A DNA stretch of 64,000 bases, from the NCBI RefSeq assembly GCF_000472925.1, contig NZ_AXAS01000032.1:1-64000 (forward strand), given 5' to 3'. The stretch comes from Bradyrhizobium sp. Ec3.3 (GTDB taxonomy: Bacteria > Pseudomonadota > Alphaproteobacteria > Rhizobiales > Xanthobacteraceae). This document shows positions 1 through 8,179 of this stretch, one piece after another (position 1 is the stretch's first letter; the number at the start of each line of letters is the position of its first letter). Both the position numbers and the translations under genes were made by a program. The notes beneath the pieces were generated by a model. That model made no database searches. It saw only the letters and a list, made by a program, of their open reading frames with translations, and was not told the DNA's origin.

Positions 1-1
1 C

Positions 2-280
2 TTCGCCTTCCGCGACGCTTGCCGGGACCTGGGTATCAAGCACATCCGCACCAAGCCATATACGCCGAGAACAAATGGCAAGGCCGAGCGCTTCATTCAG
101 ACAGCGCTTCGGGAATGGGCCTATGCCCGAGCCTATCCGACCTCAGATCGGCGCGCCCAGGAGCTGCCAATCTGGCTGCATCAATACAACTGGCACCGAC
201 CCCATGGGGGTATAAAATCTCAAACACCAATCAGCCGACTCGGTCTAACCGAGGACAACCTCTTGAGGCTCCACAACTAG
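2..280 (+). mobile_element. IS481-type transposase, C-terminal fragment (cut by window edge)
   Basis: Reading from base 2 gives about 92 residues ending at a TAG at 278-280. The peptide contains KPYTPRTNGKAERFIQT and, further on, WLHQYNWHRPHGG. These are the end of the rve/DDE integrase core (the E of NGKAERF is the third acidic residue) and the C-terminal signature of IS481-like transposases. The N-terminus lies outside the window, so I cannot tell whether the element is complete. I could not identify a terminal inverted repeat in 281-387 with confidence. That stretch holds only a short CACCTC...GAGGTG palindrome of the kind found elsewhere in this window. Confidence 0.85.
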
Positions 281-387
281 TGCGGGATGACTTTTGGTTG
301 AATTGGTGTGAGCCCAAGGCGCTGATCACCTCACCCCGCCGGGGAGAGGTGACCCCGGCAGCCGACTGCATTTAATCTCATCGCGCT

Positions 388-1053
388 TCAGCCACCGACG
401 CGGGCCAGACCGCTGCGCGCGGCATCGTCGCGTGGACGTAGCGCGACCGCCTTGGTGTAGGACGCCGCCGCCTTGGCCTTGTCGCCGAGGCGCTCATAGG
501 CGAGCCCCCGCGTGGTCCAGACTTGCGCATTATGCGGATCGGCCTCGGAGGCCTCGTCGAGGTCGGCTGCGGCTTCCTTGACCTTGCCCACCGCGAGATA
601 GCTGATGGCGCGGCCGAGCAGCGGCTCCGGCTTCTGCGGATTGAGCCCGCTCGCTGCGCTGAAATCCGCGATCGCGAACTCGTGCTCGTTGCTCGCCTGA
701 TAGATCAGGGCGCGGCCATAGAGCGCGTGCGCATTGTAGGGATCGAGCGCGACCGCGCGGTTGAACTCCTCGAGCGCCGCCGCCGTCTCTCCCGATTTCG
801 CAAGCGCCTGGCCCTTTGCCGTATGGCTCTGGGCCTCAGCGACATTGCCGGCGCTGACCGCGCTTTCGGCGGGCGCAGCAGCAGGCGCGGTAGCAGATTT
901 GGGCGCGTCCTGGGGCTTATCCTTCTCCGGCATCAGCGATCCCAGGTCGAACGAGCAGCCGGACAGTGCGAGCGCGATCAGTGAAAGTGTGACGGAGCGC
1001 CGCCACGGTCGGCACGACCGTGCCGGGCTGTGCTCGGGGAGAGGGGAGTCCAT
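388..1053 (-). CDS. TPR-repeat lipoprotein
   Basis: 221 residues. The N-terminus has a hydrophobic stretch followed by the lipobox L-S-G-C (Cys33), so the protein is probably exported and lipid-anchored. After an Ala/Pro-rich linker, residues about 75-215 form several tetratricopeptide repeats (GQALAKSGETAAALEEFNRA and related units). TPR lipoproteins act as protein-protein interaction scaffolds in the envelope, for example in pilus or outer-membrane assembly. Nothing in the sequence or neighbourhood reveals the partner. No strong ribosome site precedes the ATG, so the start is only moderately certain. No operon partner is evident: rpsU upstream is more than 100 bases away on the same strand. 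Confidence 0.75.
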   Translation of the reverse strand: MDSPLPEHSPARSCRPWRRSVTLSLIALALSGCSFDLGSLMPEKDKPQDAPKSATAPAAAPAESAVSAGNVAEAQSHTAKGQALAKSGETAAALEEFNRAVALDPYNAHALYGRALIYQASNEHEFAIADFSAASGLNPQKPEPLLGRAISYLAVGKVKEAAADLDEASEADPHNAQVWTTRGLAYERLGDKAKAAASYTKAVALRPRDDAARSGLARVGG

Positions 1054-1180
1054 CTACGGGTTCGCTCGCGCTGGTGCCGCATCGGTAGTGCCCCGTCCCA
1101 GAAAAGGCACCGCTCACAAAACAATAACGCGGGCCCGGGGCCCGCGTCATCGAAAACTCAGTCTTGCAAGAACAGCAAAA

Positions 1181-1483
1181 TCAGCGCGGTCCGCGCGGAC
1201 CTGCGCCCGGGCCGCCACGGCCGCCAGCGCCACGCTCGCCACCGGGGCCAGCGCCGAACACCGGCTTCGGCTTCATCGGCAGCAGCCCTTCACGCTGCAG
1301 CTTCTTGCGGGCCAGCTTGCGCGCGCGGCGCACGGCTTCGGCCTTTTCGCGAGCCTTCTTCTCGGAGGGCTTTTCGTAGTGACCGCGGAGCTTCATCTCG
1401 CGGAAAATACCCTCGCGCTGCATCTTCTTCTTCAGCGCCTTGAGGGCTTGATCGACATTGTTATCGCGAACGAGAACCTGCAC
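1181..1483 (-). CDS. rpsU: 30S ribosomal protein S21
   Basis: 100 residues. Residues 1-70 match the S21 pattern: MQVLVRDNNVDQALKALKKK followed by a strongly basic helical region rich in R, K and A. S21 binds the small ribosomal subunit near the anti-Shine-Dalgarno region and helps initiation. The E. coli protein has about 71 residues. This one continues for about 30 more in a Gly/Arg/Pro-rich tail (roughly residues 67-100, repeats of GG, RG and GPG), which looks disordered and possibly RNA-binding. The gene stands alone on the minus strand. Its upstream 260 bases, shared with divergent aqpZ, hold both promoters. Confidence 0.95.
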   Translation of the reverse strand: MQVLVRDNNVDQALKALKKKMQREGIFREMKLRGHYEKPSEKKAREKAEAVRRARKLARKKLQREGLLPMKPKPVFGAGPGGERGAGGRGGPGAGPRGPR

Positions 1484-1746
1484 GCGGCATCCTCTTCAGT
1501 GGATCGGATTTGAATTCTGGTAAGTCAAAGGGGATGGCAGAAAGCACAAGCCCTTAACCTTGAGCGCGCGGATGTATCAGACAAAACCTGAGATGTCCAT
1601 CGTCCAAGCGGCCTTTCGGGCCAAGATAAGCCATTAAATAGGGCAAAAATGCCCCCGTGCGGCCCTGATTTGGGTGATTTGGCGCCAATGACGGGGCCGT
1701 TCCCGGAGCTTTGATCCGGAGAACTCGGAAATCAGGGGAGACGTCC

Positions 1747-2469
1747 ATGGAAATGAAGAAATATGCGGCCGAGGCCATCGGTACCTTTTGGCTCACATTC
1801 GCAGGGTGCGGGAGCGCGGTGATCGCAGCCGGCTTTCCGCAGGTCGGCATCGGCCTGGTCGGCGTGTCCCTGGCGTTCGGCCTGAGCGTCGTCACCATGG
1901 CCTACGCGATCGGCCATATCTCGGGCTGCCACCTCAACCCGGCCGTCACGGTCGGTCTTGCCGCGGGCGGCCGGTTCCCGACCGGACAGATCCTGCCCTA
2001 TATCGTCGCGCAGGTCATCGGCGCGATTGTCGCGGCAACGCTGCTCTATGTGATTGCCAGCGGCGCCCCGGGCTTCGACGTCACCAAGGGCTTTGCGTCG
2101 AACGGCTATGGTGCGCATTCGCCCGGCCAGTACGGCATGGTGGTGTGCTTCATCACAGAAGTGGTGATGACCATGATGTTCCTGTTCATCATCATGGGTG
2201 CCACGCATGGAAGGGCGCCTGCGGGCTTCGCGCCACTCGCGATCGGGCTTGCGCTGGTGATGATCCATCTCGTCAGCATTCCCGTCACCAACACGTCGGT
2301 GAACCCGGCGCGCAGCACCGGGCCCGCCTTGTTCGTCGGCGGCTGGGCGCTGGCGCAACTGTGGCTGTTCTGGCTTGCGCCGCTGATCGGCGGCGCACTC
2401 GGCGGCGTGATCTATCGCTGGCTCAGCGAAGAGCCGGCCGGCGTCGTCGCCGGTGTGAAGACCGCGTGA
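1747..2469 (+). CDS. aqpZ: Aquaporin Z (water channel)
   Basis: 240 residues, six membrane helices and the two NPA half-helices of the MIP family: HLNPAVTVG in the first half and SVNPARSTGP in the second. The Arg after the second NPA is the selectivity-filter arginine. Together with a small residue before it (T/S) it suggests a water-selective AqpZ rather than a glycerol facilitator. The start at 1747 follows a good ribosome site (GGGGAG at about 1735). Longer in-frame starts lack one. The protein sits in the inner membrane and balances osmotic water flow. It has no operon partner: the next gene converges from the minus strand across a palindromic repeat. Confidence 0.93.
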   Translation: MEMKKYAAEAIGTFWLTFAGCGSAVIAAGFPQVGIGLVGVSLAFGLSVVTMAYAIGHISGCHLNPAVTVGLAAGGRFPTGQILPYIVAQVIGAIVAATLLYVIASGAPGFDVTKGFASNGYGAHSPGQYGMVVCFITEVVMTMMFLFIIMGATHGRAPAGFAPLAIGLALVMIHLVSIPVTNTSVNPARSTGPALFVGGWALAQLWLFWLAPLIGGALGGVIYRWLSEEPAGVVAGVKTA

Positions 2470-2475
2470 TCGTCG

Positions 2476-2572
2476 GAGCATGATCCGGACCCGGAGGGCC
2501 GCGTTAGCGCAAAGTGTGAAGCGGTTTTTCCTCGCGACAAACGCGGAACGCGTTTGCGCGGAGATCATGCTC
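2476..2572. repeat. Dispersed palindromic repeat, copy 1
   Basis: Outer arms GAGCATGATC (2476-2485) and GATCATGCTC (2563-2572) are perfect inverted repeats. Inside is a second palindrome, AAACGCG-GAA-CGCGTTT. Related copies lie at 6757-6853, 10896-10969, 25842-25890, 49344-49392 and 59233-59280. The element sits just after the aqpZ stop, in the convergent space with purK. Confidence 0.85.
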
Positions 2573-2636
2573 AAATAAAAATCTAAAGTGCGACGATGAT
2601 CGCGCTTTAGGGGGATCGCGCAGCGCCGCGGTCCCC

Positions 2637-3743
2637 TTACTTGCCGCGGGCGGGCGCGACCTCGGTGACGTGGCCCATCTTGCGGCCCGGCTTGGGTGTG
2701 CCCTTCCCGTAGAGGTGTACGGTGGCTCCGGGGACCGTGAGCCACTCTGTGTAGCGGTTGATCTCGTCGCCGATCAGGTTGGTCATGGTGACGACCTCGC
2801 CGTGCCGCACGGGCTTGCCGAGCGGCCAGCCGGCGATGGCGCGGATATGCTGCTCGAACTGCGAGACGGACGCGCCGTCGAGCGTCCAGTGCCCGGAATT
2901 ATGCACGCGCGGCGCAATCTCATTCACCAGCACCTTCGGTCCCGTGCCGTTGGCGAGCACGAACATCTCGACTGCCAGCACGCCGACATAATCGAGCGCG
3001 TCGGCGATCTTGCCGGCGACGTTGCGCGCCTCCTCGGCAAGAGCATCCGGAATCGCGGCCGGCGCGCGCGAGATCTTGAGGATGTGATCGCGGTGCTCGT
3101 TCTCGGTGACGTCGAAACACTCGACCTGGCCTTCGGCCGAGCGCGCGGCGATCACGGAAATCTCGCGCTCGAACGGCACGAAGGCTTCGAGGATCGCCGA
3201 CTTGGTGCCGAGGCCGGTCCACACTTTCGCGATGTCGTCGCCCTCGCGGATGATGGCCTGGCCCTTGCCGTCATAGCCGAAGCGGCGCGTCTTCAGCACG
3301 GCCGGAAGCCCGATCCTGACGATTGCCTCGCGCAACGATGCGACCGAGGTGACGTCGGCATAGGCAGCGGTGCCGATCCCGAGCCGGGTGATGAAATCCT
3401 TCTCGGCCAGCCGGTCCTGGGTGGTCTCGAGGATCTTTCGGTTGGGCAGCACGGGGCGGCGCGCGTCCAGCACCAGCGCGGCCGCGGCCGGCACGTTCTC
3501 GAACTCGTAGGTGATGACGTCGACGTCGTTCGCGAACAGCTCGAGCGCCTCGACGTCGGCATATTCCGCGCAGGTCGCGTTGAGCACGACGTCGAAGGCC
3601 GGTGAGTCCGGGTCGGGCGAAAACACCTGGCAGCGCAAGCCGAGCCGCGCCGCGGCCATCGCAAGCATCCGTCCCAATTGTCCGCCGCCGAGGATTCCGA
3701 TGGTGTCGCCGGGCTTCAGCTTCACCCGTTTGGTGCCAGTCAC
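2637..3743 (-). CDS. purK: N5-carboxyaminoimidazole ribonucleotide synthetase
   Basis: 368 residues. PurK uses ATP and bicarbonate to convert AIR to N5-CAIR in de novo purine synthesis. The N-terminal nucleotide-binding motif GILGGGQLGRMLAMAA is followed by the ATP-grasp segments (KTRRFGYDGKGQ, EAFVPFEREISVIAAR, LVNEIAPRVHNSGHWT) at the expected spacing. The reading frame stays open far upstream, but the real start is the GTG at 3743, whose last bases overlap the purE stop (GTGA). This is the usual translational coupling of purEK. The length matches the family. The product works directly with PurE, encoded just upstream. Confidence 0.95.
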   Translation of the reverse strand: MTGTKRVKLKPGDTIGILGGGQLGRMLAMAAARLGLRCQVFSPDPDSPAFDVVLNATCAEYADVEALELFANDVDVITYEFENVPAAAALVLDARRPVLPNRKILETTQDRLAEKDFITRLGIGTAAYADVTSVASLREAIVRIGLPAVLKTRRFGYDGKGQAIIREGDDIAKVWTGLGTKSAILEAFVPFEREISVIAARSAEGQVECFDVTENEHRDHILKISRAPAAIPDALAEEARNVAGKIADALDYVGVLAVEMFVLANGTGPKVLVNEIAPRVHNSGHWTLDGASVSQFEQHIRAIAGWPLGKPVRHGEVVTMTNLIGDEINRYTEWLTVPGATVHLYGKGTPKPGRKMGHVTEVAPARGK

Positions 3744-4228
3744 GCCTTGTCCTCCGGGCGCTCGCCCACGGCGTCGGTCTGCGCTTTGCGCCAGGCGACA
3801 AGGCGGTCTGAGAGGGCCGGATCGGAAAGGGCCAGCACGGCCGCGGCCAGCAGCGCAGCGTTGATCGCGCCCGCCTTGCCGATGGCGAGCGTGCCGACCG
3901 GGATGCCGGCGGGCATCTGCACGATCGAGTGGAGCGAATCGACGCCCCTCAGCGCCTTGGATTCGACGGGGACGCCGAACACCGGCAGTTCCGTCAGCGC
4001 CGCCGTCATGCCGGGCAGATGCGCAGCACCGCCGGCGCCGGCGATGATGACCTTGAAGCCTTCGGCCTTGGCGCCCTTGGCAAAGGTGAACAGCCGGTCC
4101 GGGGTGCGGTGGGCCGAGACGATGCGGCTTTCGCAGGCGACGCCGAGCGCTGTGAGCGTATCGGCGGCATGCCGCATCGTGTCCCAATCCGACTGGCTTC
4201 CCATGATGATGGCGATCGGCGCGGTCAT
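3740..4228 (-). CDS. purE: N5-CAIR mutase, catalytic subunit
   Basis: 162 residues. PurE rearranges N5-CAIR to CAIR in purine synthesis and acts as a soluble octamer. The class I signature IIMGSQSDWDTM is at the N-terminus and AHRTPDRL is in the active-site region. AGAGGAAHLPGM and MPAGIPVGTLAIG complete the family pattern. The open frame extends to 4306, but the extra residues do not resemble PurE, and the ATG at 4228 places the conserved core at the normal distance. The purE stop overlaps the purK start, so both are made from one message. Confidence 0.95.
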   Translation of the reverse strand: MTAPIAIIMGSQSDWDTMRHAADTLTALGVACESRIVSAHRTPDRLFTFAKGAKAEGFKVIIAGAGGAAHLPGMTAALTELPVFGVPVESKALRGVDSLHSIVQMPAGIPVGTLAIGKAGAINAALLAAAVLALSDPALSDRLVAWRKAQTDAVGERPEDKA

Positions 4229-4370
4229 GACGTCAATTGTGCTCGGGAATACAGAAACATAGGCCAGATTATCGGTTCCGGCCGGCGGCTCGCAAGGCGG
4301 TGGCAAGGAGAAGGGAATGCACTATCCTGTCTTGGTGAATCCCCGCAAGCCTTCATTGAGCAGGACGCCC

Positions 4371-5081
4371 ATGAAGAAACCAAAAAGGGCGATCGCTGCG
4401 AAGGCAAAAAAGGGCCGGAAAAGCAGCGGGAGCCGAGCCAAACCCGCGGCCAGGCGCGCGGCCCGGTCGGCGGGCCAGCCCGCTGTGACCACCGGAGAGG
4501 CCAAGAACGCCAAGGCGATCATCCGCAACCTGCGCACCAGGCTCGCCCAGGCCCGGCGGCGCATCGACGAGCTGGAGGCTGCCGCCGACACGGACTTCCT
4601 GCTCGGCATCCCGAACCGGCGCGGCTTCGAGCGTGAGCTGCACCGTGCGATTGCCTACATGACGCGCTACGCCGCCCGTGGCGCGCTGATCGTGCTCGAC
4701 GTCGACCGCCTGAAGCCCATCAACGACTCCTTCGGTCACGCTGCCGGCGACGAGGTGCTCAAGGCGATCGCCGGCACGCTGACGCGGCAGGTCCGCGCCT
4801 CCGACGTGGTCGGCCGCCTCGGCGGCGACGAGTTTGCGCTGCTGTTGTGGAACCTCAGCGAGACCGATGCCAGGGCGAAGGCCGCAGCTTTCGAGCAGGC
4901 GATCGACGATTTGTCCTTTGTCTTTCGCGACCAGCGCGTGAATGCGGGTGCCTCCGCCGGCGTCGCGCTGCTAGGATCTCACGCCGAGGCAGGCCGCGCC
5001 CTGGAGGAAGCCGATGCGGCCATGTATGTGCGCAAGGCCCAGCGGCGGCATGAGCCGCGGATCAGATTGATCAGTAGTTAG
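4371..5081 (+). CDS. Diguanylate cyclase with N-terminal basic/coiled-coil region
   Basis: 236 residues. Residues 1-45 are extremely Lys/Arg/Ala-rich, 46-72 look like a short coiled coil, and 73-235 form a GGDEF domain. The active-site motif GGDEF (151-155) is intact, and the inhibitory I-site RASD (142-145) lies exactly five residues before it. The enzyme should therefore make c-di-GMP from two GTP and be product-inhibited. There is no transmembrane segment and no sensory domain. The basic N-terminus could bind nucleic acid or acidic lipids, which is inference. AGGA about six bases before the ATG at 4371 supports this start over an upstream in-frame ATG at 4317. Confidence 0.85.
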   Translation: MKKPKRAIAAKAKKGRKSSGSRAKPAARRAARSAGQPAVTTGEAKNAKAIIRNLRTRLAQARRRIDELEAAADTDFLLGIPNRRGFERELHRAIAYMTRYAARGALIVLDVDRLKPINDSFGHAAGDEVLKAIAGTLTRQVRASDVVGRLGGDEFALLLWNLSETDARAKAAAFEQAIDDLSFVFRDQRVNAGASAGVALLGSHAEAGRALEEADAAMYVRKAQRRHEPRIRLISS

Positions 5082-5116
5082 GGGTTGAATCGATTGGGCC
5101 GCAGGCTCGCTCAACT

Positions 5117-5232
5117 CTCCCGCTTGCGGGGGAGGTCGAGCGAAGCGCCGGGTGGGGGCTCTCTCTACGTTGGGAGTATCGATTGCGGAGACACCCCCAC
5201 CCCAGCCCTCCCCCGCAAGCGGGAGAGGGAGC
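5117..5232. repeat. CTCTCCCGC-type inverted repeat pair
   Basis: A copy of CTCTCCCGCTTGCGGG lies at the left and its inverse CCCGCAAGCGGGAGAG at the right, about 85 bases apart. The space between contains GTGGGGG...CCCCCAC, which can fold inside the same structure. Similar units occur at 47433-47551 and 49935-50090, and single palindromes at 21115-21139, 48155-48180 and 54349-54376. Confidence 0.8.
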
Positions 5233-5275
5233 GCACCTTTTGTGTGGCAGCGATCGAACGTAAAGCGATTGCGCT

Positions 5276-5527
5276 TCAAAGCGCGCTGAGGTCTTCCGGC
5301 ACGTTGCCGAACTTGCGCAGCAGCTTGGCGTCGCCGAACTCGCCAGTCATGGGATCGCCGCTGCGGCTGAACGCGATCGCGCCGATATGGCCGGCGCCGT
5401 GCGCCAGGATCTCGGCGCGCCGCAGCGCGGCGGCCGAGGTCTGACATTCCTCCGCGGCGCCCGCGACCGGCGATCCATCTTTGTCGGTGAGGAAAGGCAG
5501 TGCGACATAGTAGGTGACATCGGACAT
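5276..5527 (-). CDS. Small hypothetical soluble protein
   Basis: 83 residues, starting MSDVTYYVALPFLTDKDG. I do not recognise a family with confidence. It has no signal peptide or membrane helix. The composition is ordinary for the genome, and the middle (ALRRAEILAHGAGHIGAIAF) looks like an alpha/beta fold with an amphipathic helix. It heads a group of very small minus-strand genes (5276-6078), each apparently with its own ribosome site. Coding potential is supported by the clean start at 5527 and by codon positions rich in G/C at the third base. Confidence 0.6.
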   Translation of the reverse strand: MSDVTYYVALPFLTDKDGSPVAGAAEECQTSAAALRRAEILAHGAGHIGAIAFSRSGDPMTGEFGDAKLLRKFGNVPEDLSAL

Positions 5528-5550
5528 GGTCGGCTCCGAGTGCTCGTTGG

Positions 5551-5766
5551 CTACGCGGCGCTGGAGGTGCTCCGCATCTTGTTGCGCGACGTCTCGGGAA
5601 TGCAGCCGGCCGAAATTGCCGCCTGCAATTCCTCGAGCTCCGCTTCCAGATATTCGTTGGCCATGATCAGCGCCTTGATGGTGCTGCGCAGATTGCCGTC
5701 ACACATCGCGATCGCCTGATTGCAGGCTTGTTCATAATGGCTGTTGTCGAAGGCGGCTGCGGACAT
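5551..5766 (-). CDS. Small hypothetical protein, helical
   Basis: 71 residues beginning MSAAAFDNSHYEQACNQAIA. The ATG at 5766 is preceded by GGGGAAA, a good ribosome site, whereas the longer open frame (to 5862) has none, so I use the shorter form. The protein is predicted mostly helical (ALIMANEYLEAELEELQAAI), with two cysteines and no export signal. I cannot assign a function. It lies between another small gene and a DUF465 protein, all on the minus strand. Confidence 0.6.
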   Translation of the reverse strand: MSAAAFDNSHYEQACNQAIAMCDGNLRSTIKALIMANEYLEAELEELQAAISAGCIPETSRNKMRSTSSAA

Positions 5767-5871
5767 GGCATTTCCCCGGAAGCTGGTTGAGGCTCGAATG
5801 TTCTTCTTTTGTTCTTTTTGAGTCAAGTGGAATCCGATGCGCGGAAAACGCATCGGGCGCACCGGCTGGGA

Positions 5872-6078
5872 TCAGGCGATGATGTCGGGCGTGATCTGGT
5901 CTTCGATGAAGGCGATACGGTCGCGCAACAACAGCTTGCGTTTCTTCAGACGCTGTAACCGCAACAGGTCGGGGGCGGGCGATTGATGCAATGCATCGAT
6001 CGCCGCATCGAGATCTCGGTGTTCCTGCTGCAACCGGGCGAGCTCGGCTTCGAGTTCGCGCTCGTGTTCATTGGTCAT
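5872..6078 (-). CDS. DUF465 (YdcH-like) small protein
   Basis: 68 residues forming a helical hairpin: an acidic first helix (ELEAELARLQQEHRDLDAAI) and a basic second helix with LQRLKKRKLLLRDRIAFIE. The L-K-K-R-K-L-x-L-R-D-x-I pattern is the DUF465/YdcH signature. The family's function is unknown and members are common in alphaproteobacteria. A paralogue is encoded divergently at 6409-6594, 330 bases away, so the two genes share one upstream region. Confidence 0.8.
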   Translation of the reverse strand: MTNEHERELEAELARLQQEHRDLDAAIDALHQSPAPDLLRLQRLKKRKLLLRDRIAFIEDQITPDIIA

Positions 6079-6408
6079 GATGTGCGGTAGCCGGAAAACC
6101 CGATGAGGTTGCGAAAGCCTGTGGAAGGCCTGTGGAAAGTATCGTCCTTGCGCGACGTGATCGCAAGCGATCTGGGTCCCCTATCAACGGTGTCTCGCAA
6201 AGATATTTCAGTGGATCGCGCCGCCAGCGCGCAGGCGCATTGAAATCATGGATGATTCCTGCGGTGGTTCCTTACTCACTGTTCATTACATATGAATTTT
6301 CAAAAATGACAGTGGGACTACGGATACTTATCGACAGAACGAATCGGTGATGTACACTTCTTCGTCCGGATCGAATCCTGAGGTTCAACCCTACCGAGGA
6401 GGTTTCGA
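6079..6408. other. Divergent intergenic region between two DUF465 genes
   Basis: About 330 bases without a credible gene. The right half (about 6270-6400) is clearly more A/T-rich than the neighbouring DNA and probably carries the promoter of the plus-strand DUF465 gene. CCTGTGGAA occurs twice near 6118-6138. A 72-codon open frame at 6132-6350 has atypical composition and no ribosome site, so I do not call it. No clear operator was seen. Confidence 0.5.
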
Positions 6409-6594
6409 ATGACAATTCAGGCACATCTTGTTGAATTGGAGCGGAAGCACAAACTTCTCGAAAACGAATTGCACGAAGCTCTCGTGCACCTTTCAACAGA
6501 CGACCTGCAAATTGTTGAGTTGAAGCGCCGGAAGTTGATGGTCAAGGACCAGATCGAGCGGTTGAGGCACGGCGCCGACGACACGCTCCACTAG
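6409..6594 (+). CDS. DUF465 (YdcH-like) small protein, second paralogue
   Basis: 61 residues. It has the same two-helix layout as the protein at 5872-6078: HLVELERKHKLLENELHEAL, then a short turn and IVELKRRKLMVKDQIERL. The shared pattern L-K-R-R-K-L-x-x-x-D-x-I supports DUF465. GAGGAGG, an excellent ribosome site, lies seven bases before the ATG. Codon use is less G/C-rich than in the neighbours, as is the upstream region, which may mean a different history or high expression under specific conditions. A hairpin at 6635-6670 follows the gene. Confidence 0.8.
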   Translation: MTIQAHLVELERKHKLLENELHEALVHLSTDDLQIVELKRRKLMVKDQIERLRHGADDTLH

Positions 6595-6634
6595 CAACCC
6601 CCGTACACAAGTAGGCCTGGTCTCGCCCCCCTTC

Positions 6635-6670
6635 ACGCAGGGATGAGAGCTGTTGCGCTCATCCCTGCGT
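6635..6670 (+). terminator. Hairpin after the plus-strand DUF465 gene
   Basis: ACGCAGGGATGAG (6635-6647) and its inverse CTCATCCCTGCGT (6658-6670) form a perfect 13-bp stem. There is no T-run, so it is either a weak terminator or an mRNA-stabilising stem. Confidence 0.5.
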
Positions 6671-6756
6671 CGAGGTGCGAAGCCTCGTGCGATTGGTTTC
6701 GTGCGATGCTTAAAGCGCGATGAGATGAATCGTCATCGCGCTTCAGGTTGTTGTTT

Positions 6757-6853
6757 GAGCATGATCTCCGCGCAAACGCGTTCCGCGTTTGTCGCGAGGG
6801 AAGACCGCTTCGCACTTTGCGCTAACGCGGCCCACCGGGTCCGGATCATGCTC
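6757..6853. repeat. Dispersed palindromic repeat, copy 2
   Basis: Arms GAGCATGATC (6757-6766) and GATCATGCTC (6844-6853), with the inner AAACGCG...CGCGTTT palindrome as in copy 1. The inner sequence runs in the opposite order relative to 2476-2572, so this copy is inverted. The right end touches the stop codon of the oxidase gene. Confidence 0.85.
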
Positions 6854-7956
6854 TAGATGTTTGCGAGCTCGGCGACGTGGTCGGCGATCGCGAGCGATGA
6901 CGTCAGGCCGGGCGACTCGATCCCGAAGAGATTGATCACGCCATCCACGCCGTGATCGCGCGGGCCCTGCATCAGGAAATCCTGCATGGCCACCGCCGGC
7001 GGGACGATCTTCGGCCGTATGCCCGAATAGCTCGGCATCAACGCGCCATCAGGCAGGTCCGGCCAGTATTTGCGGATTGCCGGATAGAATCGCTCCGCGC
7101 GTGCGGGGTCGACGGCATAGTCGATCGTTTCGATCCACTCCACGTCGGGACCGAAGCGCGCCTGGCCTGCCATGTCCAGCGTCAGGTGCACGCCGAGTCC
7201 GCCGGGCTCGGGCACGGGATAGATCAGCCGTGAGAACGGCGCCTTGGTGCTGCAGCTGAAATAGTTGCCCTTGGCGAGATAGATCGGCGGAATCCGGTCG
7301 AGCGGCATGCCATCAATGTTGCGCGCCACCGTCGTCGCTGAAAGACCTGCCGCGTTGACCAGCAGGCTGCATTGCAGCGTCATCGGCGCCTCGCCGCCGG
7401 CATCGATTTCGACGACGCCGCCTGACGCCTTGGCGCGGATCAGCGGCGTGTGAAACGCGAACGCGGCTCCCGCCGCTTCGGCCTCGCCGCGCAGCGAGAG
7501 CATGTAGGCGTGGCTGTCGATGATGCCGGTCGAGGGCGAGAGCAACGCGGCATCGCAGGCGAGCGCCGGCTCCAGCGCGCGCGCGGCGTCGCCTGCGAGC
7601 ATCTGCATATCGAGCACGCCATTGGCCTCGGCATGTGCCTTGATCGATTGCAGCTTCTCGGTCTCTTTCGGATTGGTCGCGACGATCAGCTTGCCGCAAT
7701 TTTTGTGCGGAATGTTGCGCTCGGCGCAGTAGCGGTAGAGCGCATGCTTGCCGCTGACGCACAGCCGCGCCATCCAGCTCCCGGCCCGGTAGTAGATCCC
7801 GGCATGGATCACCTCGCTGTTGCGCGAGGAGGTGACGGTGCCGATGGCCTCCGCCGCTTCGAGCACGATCACCTCGCGCCCGGCCTGGGCGAGCTTTCGG
7901 GCGACCGCGAGCCCGACCACGCCCGCTCCGATGACGACGCAGTCAACTCTATCCAT
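6853..7956 (-). CDS. FAD-dependent oxidase, L-2-hydroxyglutarate oxidase type
   Basis: 367 residues of the DAO superfamily. The N-terminal dinucleotide motif VIGAGVVGLAVARKL (about 8-22) and the acidic end of strand 2 (VLEAAEAIG) bind FAD. SSRNSEVIHAGIYY and the C-terminal GIRPKIV...NLFGIESPGLTSSLAIA are characteristic of the LhgO/L2HGDH group, which oxidises L-2-hydroxyglutarate to 2-oxoglutarate and passes electrons to the respiratory chain. Close relatives act on other 2-hydroxy or amino acids, so the substrate is an inference. No membrane helix is seen. The gene is alone and divergent from the c-di-GMP protein gene to its right. Confidence 0.8.
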   Translation of the reverse strand: MDRVDCVVIGAGVVGLAVARKLAQAGREVIVLEAAEAIGTVTSSRNSEVIHAGIYYRAGSWMARLCVSGKHALYRYCAERNIPHKNCGKLIVATNPKETEKLQSIKAHAEANGVLDMQMLAGDAARALEPALACDAALLSPSTGIIDSHAYMLSLRGEAEAAGAAFAFHTPLIRAKASGGVVEIDAGGEAPMTLQCSLLVNAAGLSATTVARNIDGMPLDRIPPIYLAKGNYFSCSTKAPFSRLIYPVPEPGGLGVHLTLDMAGQARFGPDVEWIETIDYAVDPARAERFYPAIRKYWPDLPDGALMPSYSGIRPKIVPPAVAMQDFLMQGPRDHGVDGVINLFGIESPGLTSSLAIADHVAELANI

Positions 7957-8179
7957 GGTGGGACGGCAGGTCCGTGAGTGGCGGGGCCAAGGAGTTCAAC
8001 AAGGGGCTCAACGAGAGGCTTAAGAAACCGCACCCAAGGCGGCTCTCCATTAAGGAAGAATTTATCATGTCAGGGCAATTGCCGTATCTGGCGCCACATT
8101 TTTCTGTCGTGCTGACAGGCGTTTACCCGATCCCAACCCGTGAGGCCAGACAATCCCGAGTTGAAATCGCGGGTGGCTG

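Noticed and set aside
3744..4187. Upstream extension of the purK frame
   Set aside because: It overlaps purE in another frame. The GTG at 3743 overlapping the purE stop gives a normal PurK.
6132..6350. 72-codon plus-strand frame between the DUF465 genes
   Set aside because: No ribosome site, mixed composition, and it fills the expected promoter region.
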